From: JBBQZO01 sp038207625
GTDB lineage: Bacteria; Pseudomonadota; Gammaproteobacteria; Burkholderiales; Burkholderiaceae_D
Direction: 5' to 3'
NCBI GenBank assembly: GCA_038207625.1
Contig: JBBQZO010000020.1
Location: forward strand, 1-64,000
Length of the DNA: 64,000 nucleotides
The translations under genes and the position numbers were made by a program. The notes beneath the pieces are model-generated. The model did no database searches. It saw only the letters and a program-made list of their open reading frames with translations, and was not told where the DNA came from. The first letter of the stretch is position 1. Each line of letters begins with the position of its first letter. Shown one piece after another: positions 23,815 to 32,743 of the stretch.

Positions 23815-24177
23815 TTAGGCGGCGGCAACGATTTCGTCGGACTCGGACCCAGCCAGGTGTTTGATGGCCTGGTGGTCGTGGTCTTTAATCTTGCTCTTGT
23901 GCTTCATGACCTGGCGGTCGAGTTTGTCAATCAGGATATCAATGGCGGCATAAAGGTCTTGTGCCAGACTTTCCACATACACGGTCTTGCCGGACAGTCG
24001 CAAGTTGATTTCGGCTTTCTGACGTTTTTCTTTTTCGGTCAGATTATCCACGGTGAGGATAACGGCGATGTCGATGACTTGGTCAAAATGGCGTTTGATG
24101 CGCTCCAATTTGCTTTGTACGTATTCACGGATGGCTGGTGTCACTTCAAGATGATGTCCACTGATTGTGAGATTCAT
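23815..24177 (-). CDS. hpf: Ribosome hibernation promoting factor, short form
   Basis: 120-residue HPF/RaiA family protein that dimerises or inactivates 70S ribosomes in stationary phase. The start MNLTISGHHLEVTPAIREYV and the basic segment KLERIKRHFDQVIDIAVILT are typical. The length is that of short HPF, lacking the C-terminal dimerisation domain of long HPF. The start ATG has an excellent ribosome-binding site (TAGGAGTGTGT). It is the classical gene downstream of rpoN, 75 nt away. Confidence 0.95.
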   Translation of the reverse strand: MNLTISGHHLEVTPAIREYVQSKLERIKRHFDQVIDIAVILTVDNLTEKEKRQKAEINLRLSGKTVYVESLAQDLYAAIDILIDKLDRQVMKHKSKIKDHDHQAIKHLAGSESDEIVAAA

Positions 24178-24252
24178 ACACACTCCTAGAGATGATAACG
24201 CTTGCATTCGTACGGTCCCCATTGACACCGGGGTCGCAGGAATTTCGAAAAA

Positions 24253-25728
24253 CTACAAACATTTGCGCAGACTGACGGGTGGGATTTTGAGCGCTTCTCG
24301 GTACTTCGCTACCGTACGACGCGCGATGACCATACCCTGTTCCCCCAGCATGTCCGCAATCTTACTGTCGGATAAAGGATTTTTTGGGTCTTCTGCTCCT
24401 GTCAATTGCACGATGAGTGCGCGTATCGCCGTCGATGATGCTTCTCCCCCCGCTTCGGTGGCGACATGGCTGCCGAAAAAGTACTTCAACTCAAACATGC
24501 CGTGGGGAGTGAGCATATATTTTTGAGTTGTCACACGAGAAATTGTACTCTCGTGTAAACCAAGTGTATCAGCTATTTCACGCAACACAAGGGGACGCAT
24601 CGCAACGGCCCCATGCGAGAAGAAATTGCGCTGGCGTTCGACGATCGCCTGCGCCACCCGCAAGATGGTGTCAAAACGCTGGCGCATGTTCTTGATCAGC
24701 CACTTCGCTTCCTGCAGCTGGGCGCCCATGCCGCCCTCGCCCTTGCCCTGCTTGAGCAGGTTGGCGTACAGGTTGTTGATGCGCAGGCGCGGCATCACTT
24801 CGCCGTTGAGCGTGACGACCCAGCCGTTGCGCCCCCGCTTGACGACGACGTCGGGCACGACAAAGTCGGCCACGCCGTTGGAAAAGATCGCGCCCGGATG
24901 GGGATTGCACTGGCGAATCACGGTCTGCGCCTCGCGCAAGTCCTCGTCGTCGCAGTCGAGCGCTTTTTTGAGCTTGTTGAAGTCGCGCTGGGCGAACCAG
25001 GCCAGGTGCTGCTCGACAATGAGCAAGGCCATGCGCCGCGTCACCATCGGCACGCCGGGCATGCGCTTGATCTGCAGCGCCAGGCATTCGGACGCGTTGC
25101 GCGCCCCCACGCCGGGCGGATCGAAGCTTTGCAGCAGCGACAGCACGGTCTTGAGTTCGTCGATGTCCAGTTCGAGCTCGTCGGGCAGGCGCGCCAGAAT
25201 TTCTTCGAGCGGCTCTTCCAGGTAACCGTTGTCGTCCAAGGCGTCGACTATGATTTCGAGCAGCGCGCGGTCGCGCGGCTCGAGCTTGGAGACGCGCATC
25301 TGCTCCATCAGATGTTCGCGCAGGCTGGTCGCGCAGGCTTCAAGCTGGGGCCGCTCGTCATCCTCGCCCTGGGCCTTGCCGCGCCCGATCTCGCTCCATT
25401 CGCTGTCGCCTTCGGCGCTGGGGCCCTCGCTGGCCTCGCCGCCCTCGCCCCCTTCGGATTCGGGGGTGGCGACCGGCGTATCGGGCGACGCATGTTCCTG
25501 GGGCGCCTCGGAGGCGGCGGCGTCGCCGCTGATGGCGCCGTCCGACTGCAGGCGCAGCGAGCGGTCCAGCGGATCGTCGAGCCGCTCGAGCAGCGGATTG
25601 TCGCTCAGCAGTTGCTCGAGTTCCTGGTGCAGTTCCAGTGTCGACAATTGCAGCAGGCGTATCGACTGCTGCAATTGGGGCGTCAGTGCGAGATGCTGCG
25701 AAGTGCGCAGCTGCAGGGATTGTTTCAT
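24253..25728 (-). CDS. rpoN: RNA polymerase sigma-54 factor
   Basis: 491-residue RpoN, sigma factor for nitrogen, motility and other enhancer-dependent promoters. Region I (activator-interacting) is the N-terminal Gln/Leu-rich segment LRTSQHLALTPQLQQSIRLL. An acidic, Glu/Ala-rich linker (about residues 70-125) is region II. The core-binding domain follows, and the C-terminus has the RpoN box ARRTVAKYRE at about 471-480, ending REALKIPPVSLRKCL. It is 5 nt downstream of lptB and cotranscribed with the LPS-export genes, as in most Proteobacteria. Confidence 0.97.
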   Translation of the reverse strand: MKQSLQLRTSQHLALTPQLQQSIRLLQLSTLELHQELEQLLSDNPLLERLDDPLDRSLRLQSDGAISGDAAASEAPQEHASPDTPVATPESEGGEGGEASEGPSAEGDSEWSEIGRGKAQGEDDERPQLEACATSLREHLMEQMRVSKLEPRDRALLEIIVDALDDNGYLEEPLEEILARLPDELELDIDELKTVLSLLQSFDPPGVGARNASECLALQIKRMPGVPMVTRRMALLIVEQHLAWFAQRDFNKLKKALDCDDEDLREAQTVIRQCNPHPGAIFSNGVADFVVPDVVVKRGRNGWVVTLNGEVMPRLRINNLYANLLKQGKGEGGMGAQLQEAKWLIKNMRQRFDTILRVAQAIVERQRNFFSHGAVAMRPLVLREIADTLGLHESTISRVTTQKYMLTPHGMFELKYFFGSHVATEAGGEASSTAIRALIVQLTGAEDPKNPLSDSKIADMLGEQGMVIARRTVAKYREALKIPPVSLRKCL

Positions 25729-25733
25729 CGGTT

Positions 25734-26489
25734 TTACATGCGGAAGTGTTCGCCCAGATAGACGCGCCGCACAGATTCGTTGGCGATGATGTCGTCCGGT
25801 CGGCCCGACGCCAGCACGGCGCCCTGGTTGATGATATAGGCGCGGTCGCAGATGCCCAGCGTTTCGCGCACATTATGGTCGGTGATCAACACGCCGATGC
25901 CGCGCTCCTTGAGAAAGCGCACGATGCGCTGGATCTCGATGACGGCGATCGGGTCGACCCCGGCGAACGGCTCGTCCAGCAGCACGAAGCGCGGGCTGGT
26001 GGCCAGCGCGCGCGCGATCTCGACGCGCCGGCGCTCGCCGCCGGACAAGGTCAGCGCCTGGTTTTCGCGCAGCTTTTCAATCTGCAGGTCGGCCAGCAGC
26101 GTGTCGAGGCGCGCGTTGATCTGCTCCTTGCTCAGCGCCTTGCCGTCGACTTTTTGCAGCTCCAGCACGGCGCGGATATTGTCCTCCACCGTCAGCTTGC
26201 GAAACACCGACGCTTCCTGCGGCAGATAGGACAGGCCCATCACGGCGCGCCGGTGGATCGGCAGGCTGGAAATGTCGACGCCGTTGATGTCGATCGAGCC
26301 GGCGTCGGACGGCACCAGTCCGACGATCATGTAAAACGAGGTGGTCTTGCCGGCGCCGTTCGGCCCCAGCAGACCGACCACTTCGCCGCAGGCCACTTCG
26401 AGCGACACGTCGCTGACCACCATGCGTTTGCCATAGCTTTTTTGCAGGCCCCGCACGATCAGCGTGCTGCCACAGTTTTGTGCTTCCAT
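25734..26489 (-). CDS. lptB: LPS export ABC transporter ATP-binding protein LptB
   Basis: 251-residue ATPase of the LptB2FG machine that extracts LPS from the inner membrane. Walker A GPNGAGKTTSFYMIVG (about residues 41-56), the LptB signature LPQEASVFRKLTVEDNI, the ABC signature LSGGERRRVEIARAL (about 148-162) and Walker B VLLDEPFAGVDP are all present, plus the switch His in ITDHNVRETLG. Its ATG overlaps the lptA stop by one base (TAATG). LptF, LptG and LptD are not in the window. Confidence 0.97.
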   Translation of the reverse strand: MEAQNCGSTLIVRGLQKSYGKRMVVSDVSLEVACGEVVGLLGPNGAGKTTSFYMIVGLVPSDAGSIDINGVDISSLPIHRRAVMGLSYLPQEASVFRKLTVEDNIRAVLELQKVDGKALSKEQINARLDTLLADLQIEKLRENQALTLSGGERRRVEIARALATSPRFVLLDEPFAGVDPIAVIEIQRIVRFLKERGIGVLITDHNVRETLGICDRAYIINQGAVLASGRPDDIIANESVRRVYLGEHFRM

Positions 26490-27133
26490 TATGGCTTTCC
26501 CGACGCTGCCGACGCGGCCTTGGTGGCGGGCGCCGCCGGCGGCGTCAACGCTGGTTTGGCGGGCGCGGCGGCCGGCGCAGCCGGCGCGGGCTTGGCGGGC
26601 GCGCCCTTGTTGGCATGCTGCAGCACCATGTGCACGCGTCCGGCGCCCGGCTTGCTTTCGCCGGTGGCGGTATTGGCCAACAAGAAGTTCTCGTTGCGCG
26701 TGTCATAGGAAATGAACGGCCCCTCGGCCTCGTCGGTGATTTTGCTGCCGTCCAGCTGGGTCACCTTGGCCTTGGAGAACAGCTTGACGATTTCCAGCTT
26801 GCCGTCGTATTCGATGCGCTCGGCCTGGCCCTCGACCCACAGGTCGCCGCCGTCGCGCTTCTGGCGGAAGGTGGCCAGCGTGCCCGGCGCGGCCCAGAAC
26901 GTGACGAACTGATAGCCTTCCGGGTCTTCCTTGACGGCCGCGCGGCCCGCTTTCATGATCAGCGTGCCACGCGTGAGCACCACGTTACCTTCCAGATTGC
27001 CCATCTGGCGCACATTGGTGCCCGAGCTGAAGTCGGCGTCGATCACGGTCGGTTTCTCCGAATCACCTTTTTCAGCCCACGCCGGGGCGCTGGCCGCGGC
27101 GCAGAGGGCCACGGCGAGTAATAGTTTATTCAT
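26489..27133 (-). CDS. lptA: LPS transport periplasmic protein LptA
   Basis: 214 residues. A signal peptide (MNKLLLAVALCAAASAPAWA) precedes an OstA/LptA domain at about residues 25-160 (VIDADFSSGTNVRQMGNLEG, VLTRGTLIMKAGRAAVKED, IEYDGKLEIVKLFSKAKVTQ). LptA monomers form the periplasmic bridge for LPS between LptC and LptD. The C-terminal ~45 residues are Ala/Pro/Lys-rich and probably disordered, an extension beyond the E. coli protein. The ATG has AGGAGA upstream. Second Lpt gene of the kdsD-to-hpf unit. Confidence 0.94.
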   Translation of the reverse strand: MNKLLLAVALCAAASAPAWAEKGDSEKPTVIDADFSSGTNVRQMGNLEGNVVLTRGTLIMKAGRAAVKEDPEGYQFVTFWAAPGTLATFRQKRDGGDLWVEGQAERIEYDGKLEIVKLFSKAKVTQLDGSKITDEAEGPFISYDTRNENFLLANTATGESKPGAGRVHMVLQHANKGAPAKPAPAAPAAAPAKPALTPPAAPATKAASAASGKP

Positions 27134-27166
27134 GCTTGTTCTCCTGGTCGTTGTCCGGCGCACCAT

Positions 27167-27757
27167 TTAGTGCGCCACGCGGGGATACGCGATATGGACT
27201 TTGTTCTTGACCGACATCTCGCCGGTGGCGTTATTGGCCTGCATGCCCACCCCGGTCAGCGTCGAGCCGCCCAGCATCAGGCTGACCGGCTGGTCCGTTT
27301 CCATCTTGTCGTCGTCGGGAAAAATGGTCAGCGCCTCGGTCTGCAGGCGCAGGTGCTGGCCCAGCTTGGACTCGGCCCGCTCGATGTCGACATTGCCCAT
27401 CAAATGCAGCTCGCTGCGGCCATGGTCGATGCGCGCGCGCTGCGCATGCATCAGCATCGGCGGCTGCTCGGCACTGAGGCTTTGCACCATCGGCAGCTCG
27501 ATCTCGGCGCTGTCATCGACCGGCCGGTGCGTGAGCTTGGCGCCGGAAATGATGTAGCGCGGCTTGCCCTCGGTCGTCATGCGCACGAAGCTGAAACGCT
27601 CGACGATGTAGTCCGGCTCGTTGTTGCTGGCGTCACCGGTCTGTCCGTCGGCGCTGTTGTGCATCACCTGCACCAGCCACAAGCTGCCCAGCGCGAACGC
27701 GACCCCGACCGTGAGGACGATCGTCAGATGCCATCGGTATGCGGTTTTCTTGTGCAT
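27167..27757 (-). CDS. lptC: LPS export protein LptC
   Basis: 196 residues, single-pass inner-membrane protein. One N-terminal helix (YRWHLTIVLTVGVAFALGSLW, about residues 6-26 in part) is followed by a periplasmic beta-jellyroll (YIVERFSFVRMTTEGKPRYI, SGAKLTHRPVDDSAEIELP). It docks LptA to LptB2FG. It starts 4 nt after the kdsC stop. Assignment rests on the topology and position between kdsC and lptA as well as sequence. Confidence 0.92.
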   Translation of the reverse strand: MHKKTAYRWHLTIVLTVGVAFALGSLWLVQVMHNSADGQTGDASNNEPDYIVERFSFVRMTTEGKPRYIISGAKLTHRPVDDSAEIELPMVQSLSAEQPPMLMHAQRARIDHGRSELHLMGNVDIERAESKLGQHLRLQTEALTIFPDDDKMETDQPVSLMLGGSTLTGVGMQANNATGEMSVKNKVHIAYPRVAH

Positions 27758-27761
27758 GATC

Positions 27762-28292
27762 TCAGGCGAAGTAGGCGGCCAGCGCGGCGTCGTAATTGCC
27801 CTGCGCGCGCAGCAGCATGTCGCACACTTCGCGCACCGCGCCGCGTCCGCCGCCGGCGCGCGTGACATAGTGCACGCGCCCCTGCACCTCGGGATGGCCG
27901 GTCGGCACCGTGACGGCAAAGCCCACCTGGCGCAGCAGCGGCAGGTCGATCACGTCGTCGCCGATGTAGCCGCACTGTTCGGGCGTGGCGCCGGTGTCGG
28001 CCAGCAGTTTGGCAAACGCGATGCGCTTGTCGTGCCCGCCCTGATGCACATGGACGATGCCCAGGTCCTGCGCACGGCGCAGCACGATGGGCGAAGAACG
28101 CGCGCTGATAATGGCCGTGGCCACGCCGGATTTTTGCAGCATCTGAATGCCCAGGCCGTCGAGCACATTGAAGGTCTTGGTGGCCTCGCCGTCCGGTCCA
28201 TAGGTCAGGCTGCCGTCGGTGAGCACGCCGTCGACGTCGAAAATCATCACTTTGACGCGCGCGGCGCGTCGGCTGGCATCGGTCGAGAGCAT
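27762..28292 (-). CDS. kdsC: 3-deoxy-D-manno-octulosonate 8-phosphate phosphatase
   Basis: 176-residue HAD-superfamily phosphatase that releases KDO from KDO-8-phosphate. HAD motif I is FDVDGVLTDGSL at about residues 18-29, motif II is ISARSSPIV, motif III/IV are the Lys in GGHDKRIAF and GYIGDDVIDLPLL (about 108-120). Typical small cap-less tetrameric form. Its ATG overlaps the kdsD stop, so the two are coupled. Confidence 0.95.
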   Translation of the reverse strand: MLSTDASRRAARVKVMIFDVDGVLTDGSLTYGPDGEATKTFNVLDGLGIQMLQKSGVATAIISARSSPIVLRRAQDLGIVHVHQGGHDKRIAFAKLLADTGATPEQCGYIGDDVIDLPLLRQVGFAVTVPTGHPEVQGRVHYVTRAGGGRGAVREVCDMLLRAQGNYDAALAAYFA

Positions 28293-29314
28293 CAGATCAC
28301 CTTGGCGCGGGTCAGGTCGTGGATGTGCAGCGCGCCGACCAGCTTGTCGTCGCCGTCCACCACCAGCATCTGGTTGATGCGGAACTGCTCCATGATGGCC
28401 ACCGCGTCCACCGCCAGGCGCTCCGAGCCGATGCGCTGCGGGTTGGCGTGCATCACGTCGCGAATGACGATCTTGGTGAAGTCCTGCACCCGCTCGATCA
28501 TGCGGCGCAGGTCGCCGTCGGTAAACACGCCGACCGGGCGCCCGTCGGCGTCAACGATGGCGGTCATGCCCATGCCCTTCTGGGTGATTTCCAGCAGCGC
28601 CTCGGACAGCGTCGCCTCGAGCGGCACCGACGGCACCGCGGCGGCGCTGCGCATCACGTCGCGCACGTGCGTGAGCAGACGCCGGCCCAGCGCACCGCCC
28701 GGATGGGAGCGCGCAAAATCTTCTTCGCGAAAGCCGCGCGCGTCCAGCAGCGCCACGGCGATCGCGTCGCCCAGCGCCAGCGTGACCGTCGTCGAGGCGG
28801 TCGGCGCCAGATTCATCGGGCACGCTTCCTTGGCCACCGATACGTCCAGATGCACGTCCGACAGCTGCGCCAGGCTCGATTGGGCGTTGCCGGTCATCGC
28901 GATCAGGCTCGCGCCCATGCGCTTGATGACCGGCAGGATCGCCATCAGCTCGGCCGATTCGCCCGAATTGGAGATCGCCACGAAGGCGTCGGCGGCGGTG
29001 ATCATGCCCAGGTCGCCGTGCGCCGCTTCGGCCGGATGGACGAACAGCGCCGGCGTGCCGGTCGAGGCCAGCGTGGCGGCGATCTTGCGCGCGATGTGGC
29101 CGGACTTGCCGATGCCCGACACCACCACGCGCCCTTTGCAGGCGAGCAGCAGCGCCACCGCGCGTGCCGCACTGGTGTCCGTGGCCAGGCGCGCATGCAG
29201 CGCCAGGATCGCGTCCGCCTCGATCTGCAAGGTCTCGCGGGCCAATTCCATCGCGCGCTCAAAGGCGTTCACATCAAAAGCTATCTGCATTGTTTTTTCA
29301 TGGGTTACACTCAT
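28292..29314 (-). CDS. kdsD: D-arabinose 5-phosphate isomerase
   Basis: 340 residues. An SIS sugar-isomerase domain (about residues 45-180) shows VVVSGIGKSGHIARKIAATL and the motif AISNSGESAELMAIL. The active-site segment PTASTTVTLALGDAIAVAL follows. Two CBS domains fill the C-terminal third (VMRSAAAVPSVPLEATLSEA, then HANPQRIGSERLAVDAVAIM). Converts ribulose-5-phosphate to arabinose-5-phosphate, the first KDO-specific step. The ATG at 29290 (MQIAFDVNAFER) is an alternative start; a TATACT -10-like hexamer at 29327-29322 lies just upstream. First gene of the kdsD-kdsC-lptCAB-rpoN-hpf unit. Confidence 0.95.
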   Translation of the reverse strand: MSVTHEKTMQIAFDVNAFERAMELARETLQIEADAILALHARLATDTSAARAVALLLACKGRVVVSGIGKSGHIARKIAATLASTGTPALFVHPAEAAHGDLGMITAADAFVAISNSGESAELMAILPVIKRMGASLIAMTGNAQSSLAQLSDVHLDVSVAKEACPMNLAPTASTTVTLALGDAIAVALLDARGFREEDFARSHPGGALGRRLLTHVRDVMRSAAAVPSVPLEATLSEALLEITQKGMGMTAIVDADGRPVGVFTDGDLRRMIERVQDFTKIVIRDVMHANPQRIGSERLAVDAVAIMEQFRINQMLVVDGDDKLVGALHIHDLTRAKVI

Positions 29315-29400
29315 CCCCGAAAGTATAAACGAATTGCGAAAGCAAAAAACTTGCCAGTCGAAACAAACAACGCTTTCCCCTTGCGATCGATGAAACTCTG

Positions 29401-31386
29401 ATGTTTTCAGGCCTCGAACTGACCCTCCTGCTGCTGGGCAGCGCCGTGCTCGGCGTGGTTGCCTTTCGCATGCTGCACCTGCCTCCCATGCTCGGCTATC
29501 TGGCCGTGGGCGTGCTGATCGGCCCCCATGCGCTGGGGCTGGCCGACAACAGCGCCACCACCCACGCGCTGGCCGAATTTGGCGTGGTGTTCCTGATGTT
29601 CTCGATCGGGCTGGAGTTTTCCCTGTCCAAATTGATGACGATGCGGCGCATCGTGTTCGGGCTGGGCATGGCGCAAGTGCTCACCACCATCGCCGCCACG
29701 ATGGCGTTTAGCTGGCTGCTGGCGACGGCGCTGCCGCCGGCGCTGCACATCAGCTGGCAGGGCGCGTTTGCGCTCGGTGGTGCGCTGGCCATGTCGTCCA
29801 CCGCGATCGTCTCGAAGATGCTCACCGAGCGGCTCGAACTGGAATCGCCGCAGGGCCGCAAGACCATCGGCATCCTGCTGTTCCAGGACCTGGCGGTGGT
29901 GCCGCTGCTGATCCTGATTCCGGCGCTGGCGCAGGACCCGAAAGAGCTGGTGGTGACGCTGGCCTGGGCCAGCGGCAAGGCGCTGCTGGTGCTGTTAGTG
30001 TTGCTGTTCGTCGGTAAAAAATTGATGCGCAAATGGTTTGCGCTGATGGTCAAGCGCCGCTCGCAGGAGCTGTTCATGCTCAACCTGCTCTTGGTGACGC
30101 TGGGCGCGGCCTGGATCACCGAGCGCGCCGGCCTGTCGCTGGCGCTGGGCGCTTTCGTGGCCGGCATGCTGATCGCCGACACCGAGTTTCGCCATCAGGT
30201 GGAAGAAGACATCAAGCCGTTTCGCGACGTGCTGCTGGGACTGTTCTTCATCACCATCGGCATGCTGCTCAACCTGCGCATGGTGGCGCAGAACTGGTGG
30301 CTGGTGCTGTTGCTGCTGGGCGCGCCGGTGCTGCTCAAGTTCGCCCTGATCGCCACGCTTACCAAGCTGTTTGGCGCCTCCGACGGGGTGGCCATGCGCA
30401 CCGGCCTGGCGCTGGCCCAGGCCGGTGAATTCGGCTTCGTGCTGCTCAACCTGGCCGCCGCCAACGCGCTGGTCGACCCGTTCGTGGTGCAACTGGTGCT
30501 CGCCTCGATGGTGCTGTCGATGCTGGCCGCGCCGTTCATCATCGCCAAGTCGGACCAGATCGTCATGAAGGTGGCCACCAACGAATGGATGATGCAGTCG
30601 CTGGCGCTGACCCAGATCGCCAGCCGCACCATGGCCACCCAGAAGCACGTGATTGTGGCCGGCTTCGGGCGCAGCGGGCAAAGCCTGGCGACGCTGTTGA
30701 CGGAAGAAAAAGTGGCCTATCACGCGCTCGACCTGGACCCTGAGCGGGTGCAGGAGGCGCAGGCAGCCGGCGCCCAGGTGTCCTACGGCGACGCGGCGCG
30801 GCGCGAAAGCCTGATCGCCGCCGGCATCTACCGCGCCAGCGCGATCGTGATCACCTACGCCAACACCCAGTCCGCGTTGAAGGTGCTGCGCCTGGCGCAC
30901 GAACTGGCGCCGACGCTGCCGGTGATCGTGCGCAGCCACGACGACACCGACCTGGACCTGCTCACCGAGGCCGGCGCGGCCGAAGTGGTGCCGGAGGCGC
31001 TCGAGGGCAGTCTGATGCTGGCCTCGCACGCTTTGGTGATGCTGGGGGTGCCGCTGCGCCGCGTGGTGCACCGGGTGCAGAGCGCGCGCGACGAGCGCTA
31101 CGCCTCGCTACGCGGCTACTTCCACGGCGCCAGCGACGCGCCCGACGATCCGGAAGACCTGTTCGCGCGGCTGCACTCGGTGACCCTGCAGGAGGACGCC
31201 AACGGGGTCGGCAAGCGGCTCGCCGAACTGGCGCTGTTTGAAGTGGGAGCCGAGGTCACGCTGCTACGGCGCGGCAAGGCGCGCGTCGAAGTGACGCCCG
31301 ACACCGTGCTCGAGCAAGGCGACGTGGTGGTGCTGCGCGGTTCGGCCGACGCGGTCACCCGGGCCGAGCTGCGCCTGCAGCGCTAA
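29401..31386 (+). CDS. Kef-type CPA2 cation:proton antiporter with RCK domains
   Basis: 661 residues. The first ~390 residues contain about 12 hydrophobic helices of a Na+/H+ exchanger (CPA2) domain: LLLGSAVLGVVAFRMLHLPP, LGYLAVGVLIGPHALGLA, GVVFLMFSIGLEFSL and the helix-break region ALGGALAMSSTAIVSKML. An RCK/TrkA-N domain follows at about 415-530 (HVIVAGFGRSGQSLATLL), then a TrkA-C domain at about 570-660 (GKRLAELALFEVGAEVTLL). Related to KefB/KefC and YbaL, which exchange potassium for protons; glutathione gating cannot be inferred. It diverges from kdsD across 86 bp. Confidence 0.93.
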   Translation: MFSGLELTLLLLGSAVLGVVAFRMLHLPPMLGYLAVGVLIGPHALGLADNSATTHALAEFGVVFLMFSIGLEFSLSKLMTMRRIVFGLGMAQVLTTIAATMAFSWLLATALPPALHISWQGAFALGGALAMSSTAIVSKMLTERLELESPQGRKTIGILLFQDLAVVPLLILIPALAQDPKELVVTLAWASGKALLVLLVLLFVGKKLMRKWFALMVKRRSQELFMLNLLLVTLGAAWITERAGLSLALGAFVAGMLIADTEFRHQVEEDIKPFRDVLLGLFFITIGMLLNLRMVAQNWWLVLLLLGAPVLLKFALIATLTKLFGASDGVAMRTGLALAQAGEFGFVLLNLAAANALVDPFVVQLVLASMVLSMLAAPFIIAKSDQIVMKVATNEWMMQSLALTQIASRTMATQKHVIVAGFGRSGQSLATLLTEEKVAYHALDLDPERVQEAQAAGAQVSYGDAARRESLIAAGIYRASAIVITYANTQSALKVLRLAHELAPTLPVIVRSHDDTDLDLLTEAGAAEVVPEALEGSLMLASHALVMLGVPLRRVVHRVQSARDERYASLRGYFHGASDAPDDPEDLFARLHSVTLQEDANGVGKRLAELALFEVGAEVTLLRRGKARVEVTPDTVLEQGDVVVLRGSADAVTRAELRLQR

Positions 31387-31390
31387 TGGC

Positions 31391-32560
31391 CTAACCGGGC
31401 ACCTCATCGGGCGCGCCGACCGGGTTAAAACTGAGCACCAGATTGCGCCCGTTCTCCTTGGCCTGATACAGCGCCGAATCGGCCTGCGCCAGCAGCGTCT
31501 GGGCCGCCGTCTCGATCGTGCTGACGCGCTCGGAGTGATCCAGGCAAGCGACCCCGATCGACACCGTCACGCCGATTTCCGCGCCGTTCGACAGCGCGAC
31601 CTTGCGCTCGGCGATGCTGGCGCGGATGCGCTGCGCCACCAGCGTCGCGCTGTGCAGCTCGGCATCGATCAGCAGCACGACAAATTCCTCGCCGCCGAAG
31701 CGCGCCAGCGCGTCCGACAGGCGCAGCTCGTTCTTGATGCGGTTGGCCACTTCGCGCAGCACCTCGTCGCCGCCCTGATGGCCGACGCTGTCGTTGACCT
31801 GCTTGAAATAATCGATATCGATGTACATGCAGGCGATCTGGTAGCCCTGGCGGCGCGCGCGCGCGATTTCTTCCAACAGGCGCCGGTCGATATAGCGCCG
31901 GTTGTAGACGCCGGTGAGCGAATCGGTCAGACCGATGTACTTGAGCATCTCGTTGCTGATCACGTTTTCCAGGCAGATCGCGATGATCGACGCCATGTGC
32001 TCGATGAAGTCGGTGCCCAGCGCAGGCGTGAAGCGGGTCGGGTCGACGCTGCCCAGGTTCAGGCTGCCGATCAGGCGCTGGTTGCGCAGCAGCGGCACCA
32101 GCGCCACGCTGGCCAGGCCGAACGGCGGCGCGGGAAACATGGTGCGGTGACAGTAGCTGTCGAATGGCCCCAGCAACGGTTTGGGTGGGCGCGCGGGGGG
32201 CGCGTCCGGCGTGCCGCCAAAGCCCAGCGCGGCCTCGTCCTCGACGAAGATCAGGTTCGGGAACTGGTCGAAATTGACGCCCAGCTTGTGCATCACGGTG
32301 AGGATGTCGGCATCTTCGTCGAGCAGGCTGAGAGTCACCGCGTCCAGATCCGAGATCACCGGCAGGGTGCGAAAGATCGCCCCGACCAGTGTGGGGAAGC
32401 TGCCCGAGCCGACGATTTCCAGATCAAACGCCTGGTGCCGGCACATGATGTCGTGGTTGCGTTCGGCCTGTTCGAGCAGGTAGGCCATGCGCGCGTGCAG
32501 CGCTTCGTTTTCCGCCAGCAGTTGCTGCGACGGCATACCCGGGTCAAGTGGGGAAGTCAT
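31391..32560 (-). CDS. Diguanylate cyclase with DUF484/GAF-like sensor domain
   Basis: 389 residues. The N-terminus (about residues 10-195) has a short coiled coil (LLAENEALHARMAYLLEQ) and a DUF484/GAF-like domain (ISDLDAVTLSLLDEDADI, LVPLLRNQRLIGSLNLGSVD). The GGDEF domain starts near 210 (LTDSLTGVYNRRYIDRRLLE) and has an intact active-site GGEEF at about 288-292. An RxxD product-inhibition site (RLSD) lies five residues before it. The protein should make c-di-GMP and be feedback-inhibited. No signal peptide or membrane helix, so cytoplasmic. Convergent with the Kef gene, 4 bp apart. Confidence 0.93.
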   Translation of the reverse strand: MTSPLDPGMPSQQLLAENEALHARMAYLLEQAERNHDIMCRHQAFDLEIVGSGSFPTLVGAIFRTLPVISDLDAVTLSLLDEDADILTVMHKLGVNFDQFPNLIFVEDEAALGFGGTPDAPPARPPKPLLGPFDSYCHRTMFPAPPFGLASVALVPLLRNQRLIGSLNLGSVDPTRFTPALGTDFIEHMASIIAICLENVISNEMLKYIGLTDSLTGVYNRRYIDRRLLEEIARARRQGYQIACMYIDIDYFKQVNDSVGHQGGDEVLREVANRIKNELRLSDALARFGGEEFVVLLIDAELHSATLVAQRIRASIAERKVALSNGAEIGVTVSIGVACLDHSERVSTIETAAQTLLAQADSALYQAKENGRNLVLSFNPVGAPDEVPG

Positions 32561-32743
32561 CGCGTTCCGCCTTGCCAGGCCAAGTCAAGGTCGTCGTCAA
32601 AACACGTCATCAGTTGATTCTCCAATTCGGCTTTCGCGCTGCGGGCGGCCAAGCGACCGCGCGCGTTCAACAATACTGAGACATTACGCCTTCTTGCGGC
32701 GCTTGAAAATGCAAAACACTGAATCAGGCGCTTTCCAGGCCAA

